Origin: Chondrilla cf. caribensis
Taxonomy: Eukaryota; Porifera; Demospongiae; Chondrillida; Chondrillidae
NCBI GenBank assembly: GCA_964020155.1
Contig: OZ026559.1
Location: forward strand, 3,495,455-3,559,454
Direction: 5' to 3'
Length of the DNA stretch: 64,000 nucleotides
Part shown: piece after piece, positions 37,424 to 49,082 of the stretch
Position numbering within the stretch: the stretch's first letter is position 1
Layout of the letters: every line of letters starts with the position of its first letter
Program-made: the position numbers and the translations under genes
Notes under the pieces: model-generated
Database searches by the model: none
What the model was told of the DNA's origin: nothing
The model's input: the letters and a program-made list of their open reading frames with translations, nothing else

Positions 37424-37748
37424 AACAAGTAATTCGAGTTCAAAACACGTGGGGCTGCTGCACTCAAACTACTCGGCATCTTTCTTAGGTGCAGAAGTAC
37501 CTTCACTGAAGTTATGTTCAGCGGAGCTTCAGTGCACGAATTCTAGCCCAATTTGCAATTGTTGGCGTTCGAAATCGGCCATCTTTCCTTTGTGCAATAT
37601 AAATTATTATATTATATATTCATTGTTATGGTTACACATAGGAATACGTATTATATATATATATATATATATATCATATATATCAGACGAGCATAACATA
37701 TCCGAAGTCAAAATGAAAACAATATAGGGGCTACCTGCTGAAGCCCCT
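37424..37748. repeat. dispersed repeat R1
   Basis: Runs from 'aaacaagtaattcgagtt' to the terminal hairpin ggggct...agcccc. It holds the segment found inserted in the exon at 9725-9834 and an internal (TA)n of about 24 bp. No ORF. Confidence 0.75.
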
Positions 37749-38270
37749 AAAAATTAATGTCTAAGTGCATACCTTAACCAGTGTATATGATATTGCAATA
37801 ACCGTGACAATGAAGAAAAGGACTGAAAAGAGAGTTTTGGTAGAAAAGCACCTTTTGGATACGTTCAATGGAATTCTCTAGCCATATGATTCCTATGGTT
37901 AGAGAATAGTAGGATTGTTATGCAAAAATTAATTATGTTAAATCTTTTTTCAAATTGATGAAAGGATGTTTCCTGCTAAATAGGTCCAAACTTGTACGAA
38001 ACACTACAAACATAATACTTACATAGCATGACTGCAATGTTAAGTTCCTATAGCCTAGGCACCTGTTGATCACATTGAACCCGACACATGACTAAAAGTG
38101 AAAACTTAGCAGAGAGGTATTTTCAATTCAATTTTTGGTGTGGATGGTTTTAGTTTGAGAGTTATATTTCCGAGTAATCAAGAAGTGAAAGTGTAAACTC
38201 AGTAGAAGGGAAATGTCGTTAGCCAAACATGTTTGAAAGTTATATTTCCGATTATTGTCAGTCTCACATG

Positions 38271-38276
38271 TATATA
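38271..38276 (+). promoter_or_regulatory. TATA-like element of MDT-type gene
   Basis: TATATA in 'cacatgtatataggaatagg', conserved before all four MDT-type copies. A start of transcription 25-30 bp downstream would fall between the first in-frame ATG (38291) and the second (38312), which supports the second as the translation start. Confidence 0.5.
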
Positions 38277-38311
38277 GGAATAGGTTTTGAATGAACAGAA
38301 CTGCTTTTGGG

Positions 38312-41121
38312 ATGGATACCGTACTGGTCAGAGTTACAGTGTTGCTCACAGTCTTTTCTACTTCAAGAGTGGTTTGTGGGGAATGTGTCATCAACAAGTT
38401 GTGCGATGATCCTACAGAAATACTCGAATCCATCAAAGCTTATCCTGACAACTATCAACAACTCCTCAATGCCTTCCACCCCATCAATCAGGCTGAACCA
38501 TCTGATGTTATCATAGCCTACTTCATCAACTACACAGACACACTTCCTGAAGAGTGCTCACTTGGGACCTATCCATGGAGGACACATCCTGGAATAAACT
38601 CCAGCCATTTCAGAATGATGTGGTACATGTGGACCACTACTCCTATTCGCTGTGTGGGAACGGATTACACTTTCTTGGAATTTGGTGAATATCTACCAAC
38701 AATGAGTTTTTATTTTCTATTCAACAAATCTTCACCTTTCTACCCACCATCACAAATCGCTTGCATCAAAACCCCACTCATTATCCCTGAAGATTATGGG
38801 ATTTTAGGAGATGTTACTACTCAGGTATGTATAATTATTATATATTGTGGTACTCAAACTTGAACATTGTGAGAGAGTGCATATTGCCAATTTTGTTCTA
38901 TAAATCCAGTTGTTACATGATTAGTTTAAAATCAAAGGACTGCATTTGCATGTTTTGGCTATTCCTCACTTTAAAGTGGATCATATTATACTGCAACAAC
39001 GGGATCCCATTATCTGCTGGATTTATGTTCGTTGACAAGTATAAAATAATTACATCACTGACCCCTCATTGAAAAATGTTGAAAAATGGCAAATTTGTCC
39101 TTATATATGAATTGTTATAATTATATTCATGACCATGATGTCATCAACACTCATACAAATACAGTGGAACCTCTCTATAAAGGACACATTGGGACCATAA
39201 TTTTAATCCTTATTACAGAGGTTTCCTCAATTCAGAGGTCATTTGATACACTACAGTACTACACTGGGACACAGAATGGTGTCCTTTTTATAGAGGTTTC
39301 CACATTTCAGAGGTTTGTAATAGAGAGGTTCCGGTGTATATGCATTGACCAAGAAGTTAACAGTGCCTTGTATTCAGTTTCTGTATAACCAGGGTTCCAT
39401 ATACAGTGAATTCACATTAATCCACCACCACAATATCCGCCAAAACTCTTAATCTGCCACAATTTCCCAATACCAATATAATGTACCAATACCAATGAAT
39501 ATCCAGTTAATCTGCCAAACTCTTCAAACCACCAGACTCTTTGCAGTGAGCAAATTGCAGGGAACAAATTGCGGTGGATTAATGAGTATTCACTGTATAA
39601 ATTTGAAATAGTGAACAACCCTTACCGGTTAGAGCTCGAAGATGAAAAAAGGTGACCGACTTCCATACAGTTACAGATACAATTGTTGAACGAGTATGAC
39701 TTGGCCTCATACTTTGGCAACTCAAGGTCAAAAGTGACCATTAAATTGTGAAATTGGTTCTAGTTAGGCATTTATCATGGTGTAAAATGTCGTTTTCTAT
39801 TCTTTTAAAATGATTTCAAGATTTAACTACTTTCTCTTATGTGTTAAAATGACTATACACAACAATTCTGACGTCCTTAATGAGTTTAGTGCCATTATTC
39901 TTAATCATTATTATAATATACTCACATGTAACCAATATAATTAAGTGTATAACCCATCAATATTGTTATGAAATGTAACATTATTCCATTATTAAAAGTT
40001 AACCAATCTAGTATTATTTATTACAATTGTAATTGTAATTGTAATTACAATTGTAATTGTAATTGTAATTACAATTTGTTATCAATGCCTTCTCAAATGT
40101 ATGTATATATATACACACATATATAATGCAGATATTGTCAACAATTTCAAGACAGCTACAAATACAATATGAAGAGAAATCATCAGGATTGCTGTACATG
40201 CACTTGAGCTATGAGAAGTGGCCTCAATATGATGTTCGGCTTTACAACTATATGCCTCAAGGAGGTAAACATGATGGTTTGACAGGTAGTGGATTCTATA
40301 CCCTAATAGTTACTCTCATATTCTTAGCTCCCTTCCTACTCTACACCAAGGGAGGACAACTGATCAAGAGTCTACAAAGAAGTAGGAGCAAAGCTAAAGT
40401 ACCATTCTTCTGGGCTGTAGCAAGTCTTTCTCATGTCTTCAACATTTACATGATACTCAAATTTCTCATAATTACATGTCATCCATATAGACCACCTGGT
40501 GTCAGGATACACAACTGTACTTATGCAAGCATCGCTTCAGGGTATCTTGTCACTTTGAGTATACTAGTTGCCTACATTCACAGTAAGTACATCACATTAC
40601 CCATTCCCAAGACGTGGAGCATATTTAAAAGTTGTGGAAGAAAACAACACAGAATCATTACAACAATATCTCTTTGGGGGATCTACATGAGTGTAGTGGG
40701 TCTATTAGAATGTCTTCCATTTCAGCTCTTGTTAGTGAGTGCTAATCCACACTTGTACGGATTTGCTATTCTCACAGTGTGGTGTGCAATGTTTGTATGC
40801 ATCATCATAACATCCATTCCCTTCACAATTGATCAAATCTTCATCAAAGAAGAGGAATACAGAATCACACCAAAACAAGCACTTCAACAGATACTAGTAC
40901 TCATGTTTATAGCAGTACTAGTCTTTGGATTTGGATCACTAACATTCAGTATTACACTTGTACTCCATTTGAGTAAATATGGAGAAGAGACTCAAAGTTT
41001 CACAAAGTCGGTCTACTTTGTACTACGCTACACTGCCCCACCAATAACATCATGGATGGTACAGGTGTTGTATCACAAAGTGAAAGAGAAAATGCGACAA
41101 ATTGTCTCATCCAACCAGTGA
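38312..41121 (+). CDS. putative 7TM receptor-like protein, MDT type (intact, 500 aa)
   Basis: Exons are 38312-38824 and 40132-41121; 1307-bp intron, CAG|GTATGT ... TGCAG|ATATTG. The frame opens seven codons earlier (MNRTAFG, 38291). I prefer 38312 because MDTVLVRVTVLLTVFSTSRV aligns with the starts of the MDV and MEI types and because of the TATA position. The ectodomain reads CVINKLCDDPTEILESIKAY, with the variable patch SSHFRMMWYMWTTTPIRCVG. Exon 2 begins ILSTISRQLQIQYEEKSS and carries the loop CHPYRPPGVRIHNC. TM1 is VTLIFLAPFLLYTKG. The tail KEKMRQIVSSNQ is subtype-specific. The intron contains two MITEs. Confidence 0.85.
39162..39336. mobile_element. 175-bp MITE with TA duplication and visible empty site
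   Basis: Ends CAGTGGAACCTCTCTATAAA and (inverted) CACCGGAACCTCTCTATTAC, TA on both sides (39160-39161; 39337-39338). The equivalent intron at about 11065 reads 'catacaaatatatgcattg' without insert, so this entered after the MDT copies separated. The terminal sequence is of the pogo-like sort. Confidence 0.88.
39404..39595. mobile_element. MITE with TA duplication (CAGTGAAT family)
   Basis: Same element and site as 11133-11311 and 58758-58932. Ends CAGTGAATTCACATTAATCC and inverse; TA at 39402-39403 and 39596-39597. It carries a small internal duplication ('gcagtgagcaaattgcaggg') absent from the other copies. Confidence 0.75.
40015..40077. repeat. TTGTAA-type hexamer repeat
   Basis: Repeats of 'taattg/ttgtaa' near the 3' end of the intron. 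The paralogous intron has a shorter run at about 11739-11765. Confidence 0.85.
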
Positions 41122-41518
41122 AGTATTGCTGTTACAGAGGTCTAGCAGTACATTATGTATCTTGGTTAGGCGGAAACAAGAACTAGTAAGAACTATAATA
41201 TTACAAGGTCATGATAATATATAGCATGGCATGATCCGTATCATCTTATTTTGTTTTGATTTGACTTAGAATGTGAACAACAGGGATTACTATGTTTGCT
41301 TAGTTAAATTAATGGCCAGACAAGGCATAATAAGGTCTTAATCTCTTATGGTCTTAGATGCTATCTTATTGGTATTTGTGCTCATTCCTGAGTTAGTCTA
41401 ATATATTATGTAATTAGTTTACTCATTATTATTTGCATTATTAGTTCAAGGTTGGATCTAGAATAATTGCTTGGAGAACGCCCTTGGTGGAGGTTAAAAT
41501 TTCATTGTATCATGCATA

Positions 41519-42096
41519 CGTCATACCTCATTTCTATAATATAGCATTTTGCTGTATGGCAATAATATTATTAGAATATTAATATTATATGTGTACTTAG
41601 ATAATGTACACTCAAAGAGTATATGACATACACCACATGCATGTCTCACTGATCGAGTGTAACAACATGAACATTAAAATTTCGATGATCAGACTCTAAT
41701 ATTGTTGTCATTAAATGTGCAACTATAAATATCAATTAAGTAATGTACGGTAACACTTGACTTCTATCAAATAGGTCCATGTAAAACCTATCAAGTTCTC
41801 TCTCATACACTATACCTTATTATATTATAGCAATTTGCTGTATGACTAATAATATTATTAGAATATTTATATTATATGTGTACTTAGACAATGTACACTC
41901 AATGAGTATATTACGACATACATCACATGCATATCTCACTGATCGAGTGTAATAACATGCACATTAAAATTTCCATGATCAGACTCTAGTGTTGTTGTCA
42001 TTAACCGTGCAACTATTACTAATATCAATTAAGTACTGTACGTACAGTAGCACTTGATTTCTATCAAATAGGTTCATGTAAAACCTATCAAGTTCT
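41519..42096. repeat. tandem duplication, two units of about 285 bp
   Basis: Both units run from 'catac...gctgtatg' through 'gatcagactcta' to 'aaaacctatcaagttctc'. The other flank (13250-13530) has a single unit. Confidence 0.8.
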
Positions 42097-42766
42097 CTCA
42101 AAGTCTGCCATTCTGCCAAAAAAACATAAAACTAGGTGTGCAATTTGTGCAGAACCTTGCTAAGGAAGAAAAGTAGATCTAGTCTACATAGACGTATATA
42201 TATTAACTTAAACAATTGTATTGCAATATTAGGTAACTTTTGAAAGAAAAAAAAAACAAAAAAACAGCACTTCCATGTCATGCGCATGCCCTCATGCCAT
42301 GACGTCATATAACATGTGCAAATGGCTGACAAGATGGACGTCATCATGGCCAGCCAATTCTAGGTCCTGAACGACGTTACGGCATACCCTACTTAAGCCG
42401 AAAGGAAAGTGAACAATCGTTATGCAAAATTTTTAGATAACTTGCTTGTTCACGTTTTAAGAGTTCTGGTAATCGCATAGCAAGAAAAGTGCCACCGTGA
42501 AGGAAAGAAATGTGAGTTGCCTTTTCTTAAGCGTTGCGCAAACTCCAGGTTGTCTGTACGAACGTTCGTTACTTTATTCTGTAGCACGCCGATGCCCGCT
42601 CACACCAGTATCGACCAATATCGAATTTCGTTCACGAGCACTTTGAAACTCTCGGCGAAAGAAAGCACAAATGGGACAAAATCTAGAATTTTTAACCCGG
42701 AAAAATGCTATCAATCTAAAAACCCTTTGATAGGTCAATGAGTTATTTGGGCACTCATGTTATGGT
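42097..42766. other. inserted segment of different composition, origin unknown
   Basis: Absent from the paralogous flank, which reads 'aagttctgcctatggg' at the join (about 13520). It is richer in CG than its surroundings, with poly-A/T runs near 42240. No terminal repeats, target duplication or convincing ORF seen. Confidence 0.55.
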
Positions 42767-43143
42767 TTACCTAAGGGATGTGTGAGGGGATGGTGTTACA
42801 GGTTGGCTACACATTGCATATTATGTGAGTGGCTGATTAGAAACTGGTGGTACAGTTTATCTATCAGGTCATTTACATCTCTGCATGGCCATAATGACAT
42901 TTAACATCTCTGGCTATAATCTTAGAAATCCTGATTTAATTGCAATTTATAACTATACATGCAGTAAATAAAAGTAGGAAATTATAAAATCACATAATGT
43001 GCATATCACCATAGGAACATGCTAAGAGAATTATGCACCGCTTGACAAAGCAACAGCCCTGTATCAACAAAATTATTGGTTTTCACATAGACCTGAAAGG
43101 TGTGGAAGGAGGTCCCAGCAGACTGTGGTAGAGGACTAGCAAA

Positions 43144-43413
43144 ATGAGTCTTGTCCACATCTGTGTTCTTCTTTGTGTGCTTGGAGCAAACAGTGGTGGA
43201 ATGATGGGCTACCTCACTGTTGTATCAGTAAGCTGGACAAGTAAAATTACAGTTACCTCACAAGCTGTTCAACATCCTACAATACCATTCCACTGTAAAC
43301 GTGAGTGCATTTCCGGTTGCATTTCATTTGTGAGTAAATTTAGGGAAGCAAATTCGACCAATGAAATGACAGAAACCCTAGCAGTGATTCTTGTAATGCT
43401 CTCAGTAACATAA
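43144..43413 (+). pseudogene. second copy of small secreted-protein ORF, coil deleted
   Basis: Begins MSLVHICVLLCVLGANSGGM, a good signal peptide. The coiled-coil region and the 20-bp minisatellite of the copy at 13988 are missing. The frame runs on through DNA that is non-coding in that copy (VSVSWTSKITVTSQ...) to a stop at 43413. The leader is identical for more than 40 bases before the ATG. I regard it as a deleted relic, although the open frame of 89 codons might still be translated. Confidence 0.45.
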
Positions 43414-43540
43414 TATCATTCATGATTGACAATGAAAATGGGTAAACGGAGTAGTAAATTTGCAGAACATATAATGCATTTTCATTTTAATAGCCCTTTA
43501 AAGTGTTCATTGTTTAGCAAGGAAATGTCTCAGAGGTGCA

Positions 43541-43545
<5 letters not shown>

Positions 43546-43611
<66 letters not shown>

Positions 43612-43614
43612 TAT
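43546..43614. repeat. (TA)n microsatellite
   Basis: TA run of about 65 bp following a duplicated fragment of the MSQ-type start ('aaggaaatgtctcagaggtg', 43510). Confidence 0.95.
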
Positions 43615-43913
43615 AAATGTACCACAATATGATAATAGTATTATACATTACACATAACATCTATATAAAGTTTTATTACTCTATGATACTCAAGTGTGCA
43701 ACAATAGTATGGTCATACTATACATTAAATATTGTACATACCACATAAAACCTTTGCTATTGACATTATACTATCATTTGTATTCTCAAAGGTATCTTCC
43801 TGGATGATACTGATCTTGATTCATAAGTTTCAACAGGTGAGTAGCTAAGTAGGCGTTAGTGGTTGATCTTGGTTTAATTTAGATATTCATTATAATTGTT
43901 GTTTAGCAAGAAA

Positions 43914-45688
43914 ATGTCTCAGAGGTGGATTGTAACTATTTCAGTGGTACTGTCACTTGTTGCCGTGAGTGGAGTTGTCCTCGGGGGATGGGTCCATCCT
44001 GACTGTCGTGATACCTACAAAATAATGAATTCCATCAAAGGGGATCCTGACAACTATCAACAACTCCTTAATGCCTTCTATCCCATCAATTGGGCTAAAC
44101 CATCTAGTGTCATCATAGCCTACTTCACCAACTACACAGACTCACTTCCCGAAGAGTGCTCACTTGGGACCTATCCATGGAGGACATACCCAGGGATAAA
44201 CTACAATTATCACAACATATATTGGTATATGTGGACCACTACAATGATTTTTGACATTGCCTCCAGTACATCATTGATTGAATTTGGTGAATACCTCCCA
44301 ACTGTAACCTATAACCGGCTGTTCAACAAAACTTCACCTTTTGTCCTGCCTACACAAATTGCGTGCATTAAAATACCATTGAAATGTAGGGAAAGGGGAG
44401 ATCTTGGTACAGTCACCACACAAGTGAGTTTTTTGCATAAAGCATGCTATTTGTCATTGACCAAATGTGTATTTTAGGTGTACTTCTAGTTAATAGTGTG
44501 CATATAATATCATTACAATAACTACATAACTTACAGCACTCTATTTCAATTAAGATCAATAGGAGAAAACCCTATATATGAGACTAATGAACTATTATAG
44601 GTGTTGGTGAAATTTTTCATCCTTACAGTGTGTAAATGACACAGATTTTTCATTAAATTTTATACTAACAGATAAAATCAATCATATCACAAGCGGAGCA
44701 CCAGTCAAAAGTTACGGACAGCAGCAAACTAACAAGAGTGGTTTATGAGTCACTCGCCCAAGACCGTCCAGTGGTAGATGTTCGGACCAGGGATCATTGG
44801 CAATCACTCAGTCATTATCGTCGCTCACATAATAAACAAACAAATAAGAATGCTGGCTGCATTGCTTTATTTCTGTCGTTGATTGGAGCACCTTACATAC
44901 TCCATATCATTGGTAGAAATCAGCTGAATGGTCTACAAAAAAGTAGGAGCAAAGCTAAAGTACCATTTTTCTGGGATGTAGCTAGTCTTGCTCATGTCTT
45001 CAATATTTACATGGCAGCCAAAATGCTGACAGTAGCCTGTAATAAAAATTACCTTACAGGATATTCTAAACATAGAGAAGAGGCTTGTTTCTGGACTATT
45101 ACAGCATACATACTTGTGCTCATTGAAAGTGGCATTGTAGCCTACATTCACAGCAAATGCATTACATTTCCCATTCCTCAAACATGGAGCATATTTACAA
45201 AATTTTGTGGAATAAAACAACACCGAATCATTACAACAATATCTCTTTGGGGGATCTACATGAGTGTAGCGGTTCTTTTAGGATGTCTTCCATTTCAATT
45301 CTTGTTAGTGAGTGCTAATCCACACTTGTATGGATTTGGCATTCTCACAGTGTGGTATGCAATGTTTGTATGCATCATCATAACATCCATTCCCTTCACA
45401 ATTGATCAAATCTTCATCAAAGAAGAGGAATACAGAATCACACCAAAACAAGCATTTCGACAGATACTTCTACTCATGTTCATAGCAGTACTAGTCTTTG
45501 GATTTGGATCACTAACTTTCAGTATTACACTGGTACTACATTTGAGTAAATATGGAGAAGAGACTCGGACATTCTCCTCCTCTCTGATATTTGTACTACA
45601 TCATACACTTCTACCAATAGGAGCTTGGATCATCCGTAGAGTTGGAGTGAAAGTTAGAGAAATTGTACAACAGATGTTGAATGAATAA
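43914..45688 (+). CDS. putative 7TM receptor-like protein, MSQ type (intact, 508 aa)
   Basis: Exons are 43914-44423 and 44672-45688 (248-bp intron, ACAA|GTGAGT ... AACAG|ATAAAA). The last exon-1 codon is CAA instead of the usual CAG, which keeps Gln and shifts nothing. The start is the ATG of MSQRWIVTISVVLSLVAVSG. A TTG-led extension upstream (LFSKK) has no support. Differences from the 14854 gene: MIFDIASSTSLIEFG in the variable patch, TM1 SLIGAPYILHIIGRNQ, TM2-3 loop CNKNYLTGYSKHREEAC, and WDVASLAHVF with Asp replacing Ala in TM2. The tail ends REIVQQMLNE. Confidence 0.85.
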
Positions 45689-47418
45689 ACCTGCATCAGA
45701 TAAGATCAACCTTAACTCTCAGCAATAACTGCATGCATTTAAGGGTACAATTAATATGATAAGTATAAATATGCACTTTCAATTGATTATGCAGTCAAAG
45801 TTTGTACAATACGCAACTCTACTTTTGGATTTATTTTATTATTCGATGTCTGTTTTGCATCAACTGGTATATTTAGATTTAGATTTAGATACATTAAACA
45901 AAATTTAATATATAATACAAATTAGATATGAAGTGACTGTTATTATTCACATTGTATGATAACATTTTTAAGTGCTTAATAGATAAATTTAACATATCGA
46001 ACAGTACCATTTGCCCATTTGTAACATGCTCTATATGGATTTTTATCACCTAATTACATGCAATTATTATCTTAATATTAAATTGCTTTGTCTTCATTTG
46101 ATTAAAAAGTCTTGCATGTTAAGTCCTTACGACATGCATTACTGCATGAACATTTCTATATTGTTGACTATTACATCTCTCTGAACTGCGGTAATCTTAT
46201 CATGAAAGAACTGTAAGTGAACTAATAGAAGATACTTACTTAACAATACACAGTCCCTGTTGATCAGAGATCCCACAGATATCATATATCACATATACAC
46301 ACGGGCAGTCCCAGAAAACACTACTGCGTGCACTATTGACCAATGTTTATCTCATGCACTGAACTATAACAAATGAAATAATAAATTCATAACGACCAAG
46401 AATTAAGAAAAGATATTTCATCATAAGTAACATTATGAAAATGGTAAAGACATACCATCCTCCCTTTCCAAGAATATATCATATATACATTTCATGTAGG
46501 GACACTGAGCAAGGAATTCTCCTATTACATGTTGTAATGGTGTGTGGAGGGTGTAATTACATCTTGTGAGAGTTATGACAGTTTATGATTGGCGTACAAT
46601 TCTATCATCTGAAATGTCAACAATATTAGCACAAGCTTCATTAGGAGAGTACATGCTACTCTGTCTGCAGTTGCATTGGAATTCATGTGTAGGTTCGCTT
46701 CAATGGGTTCAATTGTGACTATTCAATTCCCAGCCATTCAACTTTGACTGCTATCGGACTTATGATGAATGTTTTAGTTTGTGTGTTAAGATTACTAGCA
46801 CACGTGATCACCACAGAAGTTGAACAGGCAGTACAACAGATGTTGTTGGATGTACAGGCCAGATCTGATCCATGTGAACTTCTTTTCAACAAAATCTCTC
46901 CTCATTGACAACATATACACATATACAACTATAATTCTGGGACTTCTGGCCAATTGTAGAAGCTGCAGTTACTGTACCCAGCTGTATTACTTCATTATGG
47001 AGATTAATATGTGTTGTTATTAGTTTAAGGTTTAGTTGGCAGTGAATTTAATTAATTTTCTCATCATTGCTGTCTACATTCGAATTGCACCTTAATCACC
47101 CTCACTTGGGCATGGTTAAAGAACATGCGTGTCTCTAGCACACAGTTGGTCGTGTTCTGTGTATTTTTAAAATTCCCACAGTGAATATAATGGATGCAAA
47201 TTCAACCAATGAAATGACAGAAACCTTGGTAATGATTCTCGTAATGCTCTTGGTAACAGATTATCAATCGTGATTGACATTGAAAATGAGTAAATGGAGT
47301 AGTGAATTTGCAGAACATTCAATGCATATTCATTTTGATAGCCCATTTGATTGTTCATATTCCTATGTATATCCATAATTTGGAAGTCTACTAACAAACA
47401 AAACTTACTAAATGCATG
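45689..47418. other. intergenic, with gene relic
   Basis: No intact gene. Near the right end it resembles the 5' flank of MSQ copies (47187-47350). Confidence 0.6.
46816..46890 (+). pseudogene. relic of MSQ-type exon-2 end
   Basis: 'gcagtacaacagatgttgttggatgtacag' and the following 'gatcc' resemble the tail-coding end and 3' UTR of the gene at 14854 ('acagtacaacagatgttggatacacaagat'). Only some 60-75 bp remain. Confidence 0.5.
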
Positions 47419-47420
47419 TA

Positions 47421-47455
47421 CGGTACATGTTACAAGAAACCTGAATTTTTCCGCA
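47421..47455. repeat. left terminal inverted repeat
   Basis: 35 bp, identical to the inverse of 51891-51925. Beyond it both arms are rich in CCGC and CGTA motifs without strict symmetry. Confidence 0.9.
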
Positions 47456-47994
47456 ACGCTACGCGGTTAGCCAGCCCGGAAACCGGTGAACGTCCGCTAA
47501 AATTACCGCGGAGCGAGTTTACGCTGAATGCGGAACGTTTGTGTCCAGTCTGCGGAGTGTGTGTGCCCTGTCTGCGGAGATGTAGCGAGACGTCGGCCGC
47601 TTTCCCAGAAGGGCAACTCTAGCTAACTACGTACGTACGTACGTACGTATATTTAGTACGTGTGTAAAAAGGAGCTCGTTATTATTGGCAGTGCGCATGT
47701 GTGCCTTTATTATAATAATTGTTGATTGATAAAGGAGACTTTTGGAAGAAGACAGAGACATCGACTAGAGTCAGAGACCGCCTGAGTGAGGAGTATATAC
47801 GTACGTACGCACGTACGTTCTAATTTGGATTGAACTTACGTAGTTACTACTGCTGCCAATAATAACTTCGGGATGCTGGGCTCAAATGCCTCTGGAATGA
47901 ACTACGTATACGTACGTACTGTTACTGTACGCGAACATTTAAAGATTATATCAAGATAAACCATGCCAAAATGTACAAATAATAGAAGATAGCC

Positions 47995-48083
47995 ATGCAG
48001 AAAAAAAGTAATTTAAAGTAAAAGTAAATAATAAATAAAGAATGCAGAAAAAAAGTAATTTAAAGTAAAAGTAAATAATAAAT
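47995..48083. repeat. two tandem units of about 45 bp
   Basis: 'gcagaaaaaaagtaatttaa ... aataataaata' occurs twice, directly beyond the 3' end of the BEN-domain ORF. Confidence 0.9.
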
Positions 48084-48089
48084 AATAAC

Positions 48090-49082
48090 TTAAAAGGTAG
48101 TTACTTGGTTTTCAGGTTCTGTAATGGGCCTGGTCTTCCTGCACACCTCGTCGATGGCGTTTCTCATCTCTTTGTCAGCAGTTAGCTGAGTCTCCAGCCG
48201 TTGTAACGGATACTGCTGCATGCAGGTAGTAAAAATGGCTTTTAGTTTGACTTGGTCCAAGGCGGTCTTTCCTTGTTTTCCTCTGCAATTACTGCCGCTT
48301 CTCTCCCGCAGTGTATAGACCTGAGCTGCCAGCCGACCAGCAAGGTTTCTCCGTGATCGACAACCTTGCAGTGCAAGGTTTAGAACTTCAGTAGCAATCC
48401 CATAACTACTAATAGGGGGGCTAATGATATTAGCCCGAGAAGAGATGTCTTGGAGAACTGGGGTCGTCTGGGCATCTGAAAAGTTGTCCGGGCCGTACCA
48501 GTAAGGCATTGGCCCCGGTGTTGACATCTCCTGAGGTGGCGGTAGAGGAGCTGGTGGGAAGCAAGGTGGTAGGGGCTGCTGCTCCAAGGATTGAGGGAGA
48601 GGCGCTGCTGGGATGCTGGGCTGCAGTGAAGGCTGCTGCTCCAACGATTGAGGGTGAATGCACCTCTCTTTGACTTCATTCTTTAGAGCTGCTACCTCCT
48701 CCTCTAGGCTCTCCAGCCGGCACAGTCGAGCTTCCACTCGGGATACGGCGTCTAGAAGGTCGTCCAACTTCTCCAGCAAGGTGTCCCGTCCGTCCGTCCG
48801 TGTAGGCTGCGATGGGCCTGGGAGATCCACGTCCCGAGTTGTAGGTGCTGGGGCCGCCAGTTCGAATGTAAATGGCTCCTCATTGTCGTCTTGTCGGGGG
48901 TTCTCTGAAGAGCGAACTCCATCATTGATCACTTCTGCATCGTATGTCCTCTTTGACTTTCCCCAAGCAACCACGACTTTCTTCCCGACGGCAATAGTGC
49001 CCTTCTTCACTGCGCTCTTCTTCACCCACGAGGTTGTCCCCTTCGATCGTCCATCGCTCCACTTAACAAGGATTTTTTCCAT
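48090..49082 (-). CDS. BEN-domain protein carried by transposon (330 aa)
   Basis: The N-terminal 55 residues (KWSDGRSKGTTSW, then VGKKVVVAWGKSKRTYDAEV) look like a small Tudor-like module, often found before BEN domains. A Pro/Gln-rich linker follows, with a short coil around residues 100-140 (LLEKLDDLLDAVSRVEARLC). The C-terminal part, about 225-320, fits a BEN domain: SRRNLAGRLAAQVYT, GKQGKTALDQVKLKAIF, YPLQRLE, IDEVCRKTR. BEN domains bind DNA or chromatin proteins. The ORF is intact, intronless and head-to-head with the transposase gene. Its role in the element is unknown; regulation or targeting of transposition is a guess. Confidence 0.8.
   Translation of the reverse strand: MEKILVKWSDGRSKGTTSWVKKSAVKKGTIAVGKKVVVAWGKSKRTYDAEVINDGVRSSENPRQDDNEEPFTFELAAPAPTTRDVDLPGPSQPTRTDGRDTLLEKLDDLLDAVSRVEARLCRLESLEEEVAALKNEVKERCIHPQSLEQQPSLQPSIPAAPLPQSLEQQPLPPCFPPAPLPPPQEMSTPGPMPYWYGPDNFSDAQTTPVLQDISSRANIISPPISSYGIATEVLNLALQGCRSRRNLAGRLAAQVYTLRERSGSNCRGKQGKTALDQVKLKAIFTTCMQQYPLQRLETQLTADKEMRNAIDEVCRKTRPITEPENQVTTF

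Larger units (their letters stand above)
34754..38311. other. intergenic region rich in mobile elements
   Basis: No host gene is supported. The order is: flank shared with 5152-6250, MITE 35054-35261, CA run, pogo-like element 35850-36660, AT-rich unique DNA, TG run, repeat R1, and the 5' flank shared with 8765-9431. Confidence 0.7.
41122..43913. other. intergenic flank with tandem duplication and insertion
   Basis: Collinear with 12831-14853. A segment of about 285 bp is present twice in tandem (41519-41800 and 41803-42096). About 670 bp (42097-42766) have no counterpart there. The small ORF at 43144 and a TA run follow. Confidence 0.7.

Noticed and set aside
37239..37727. 162-codon frame
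   Set aside because: Begins in a TG microsatellite and continues through repeat R1.
43896..43913. TTG-led extension of the MSQ gene at 43914
   Set aside because: Needs a non-ATG start; related genes begin at the ATG of MSQRW.
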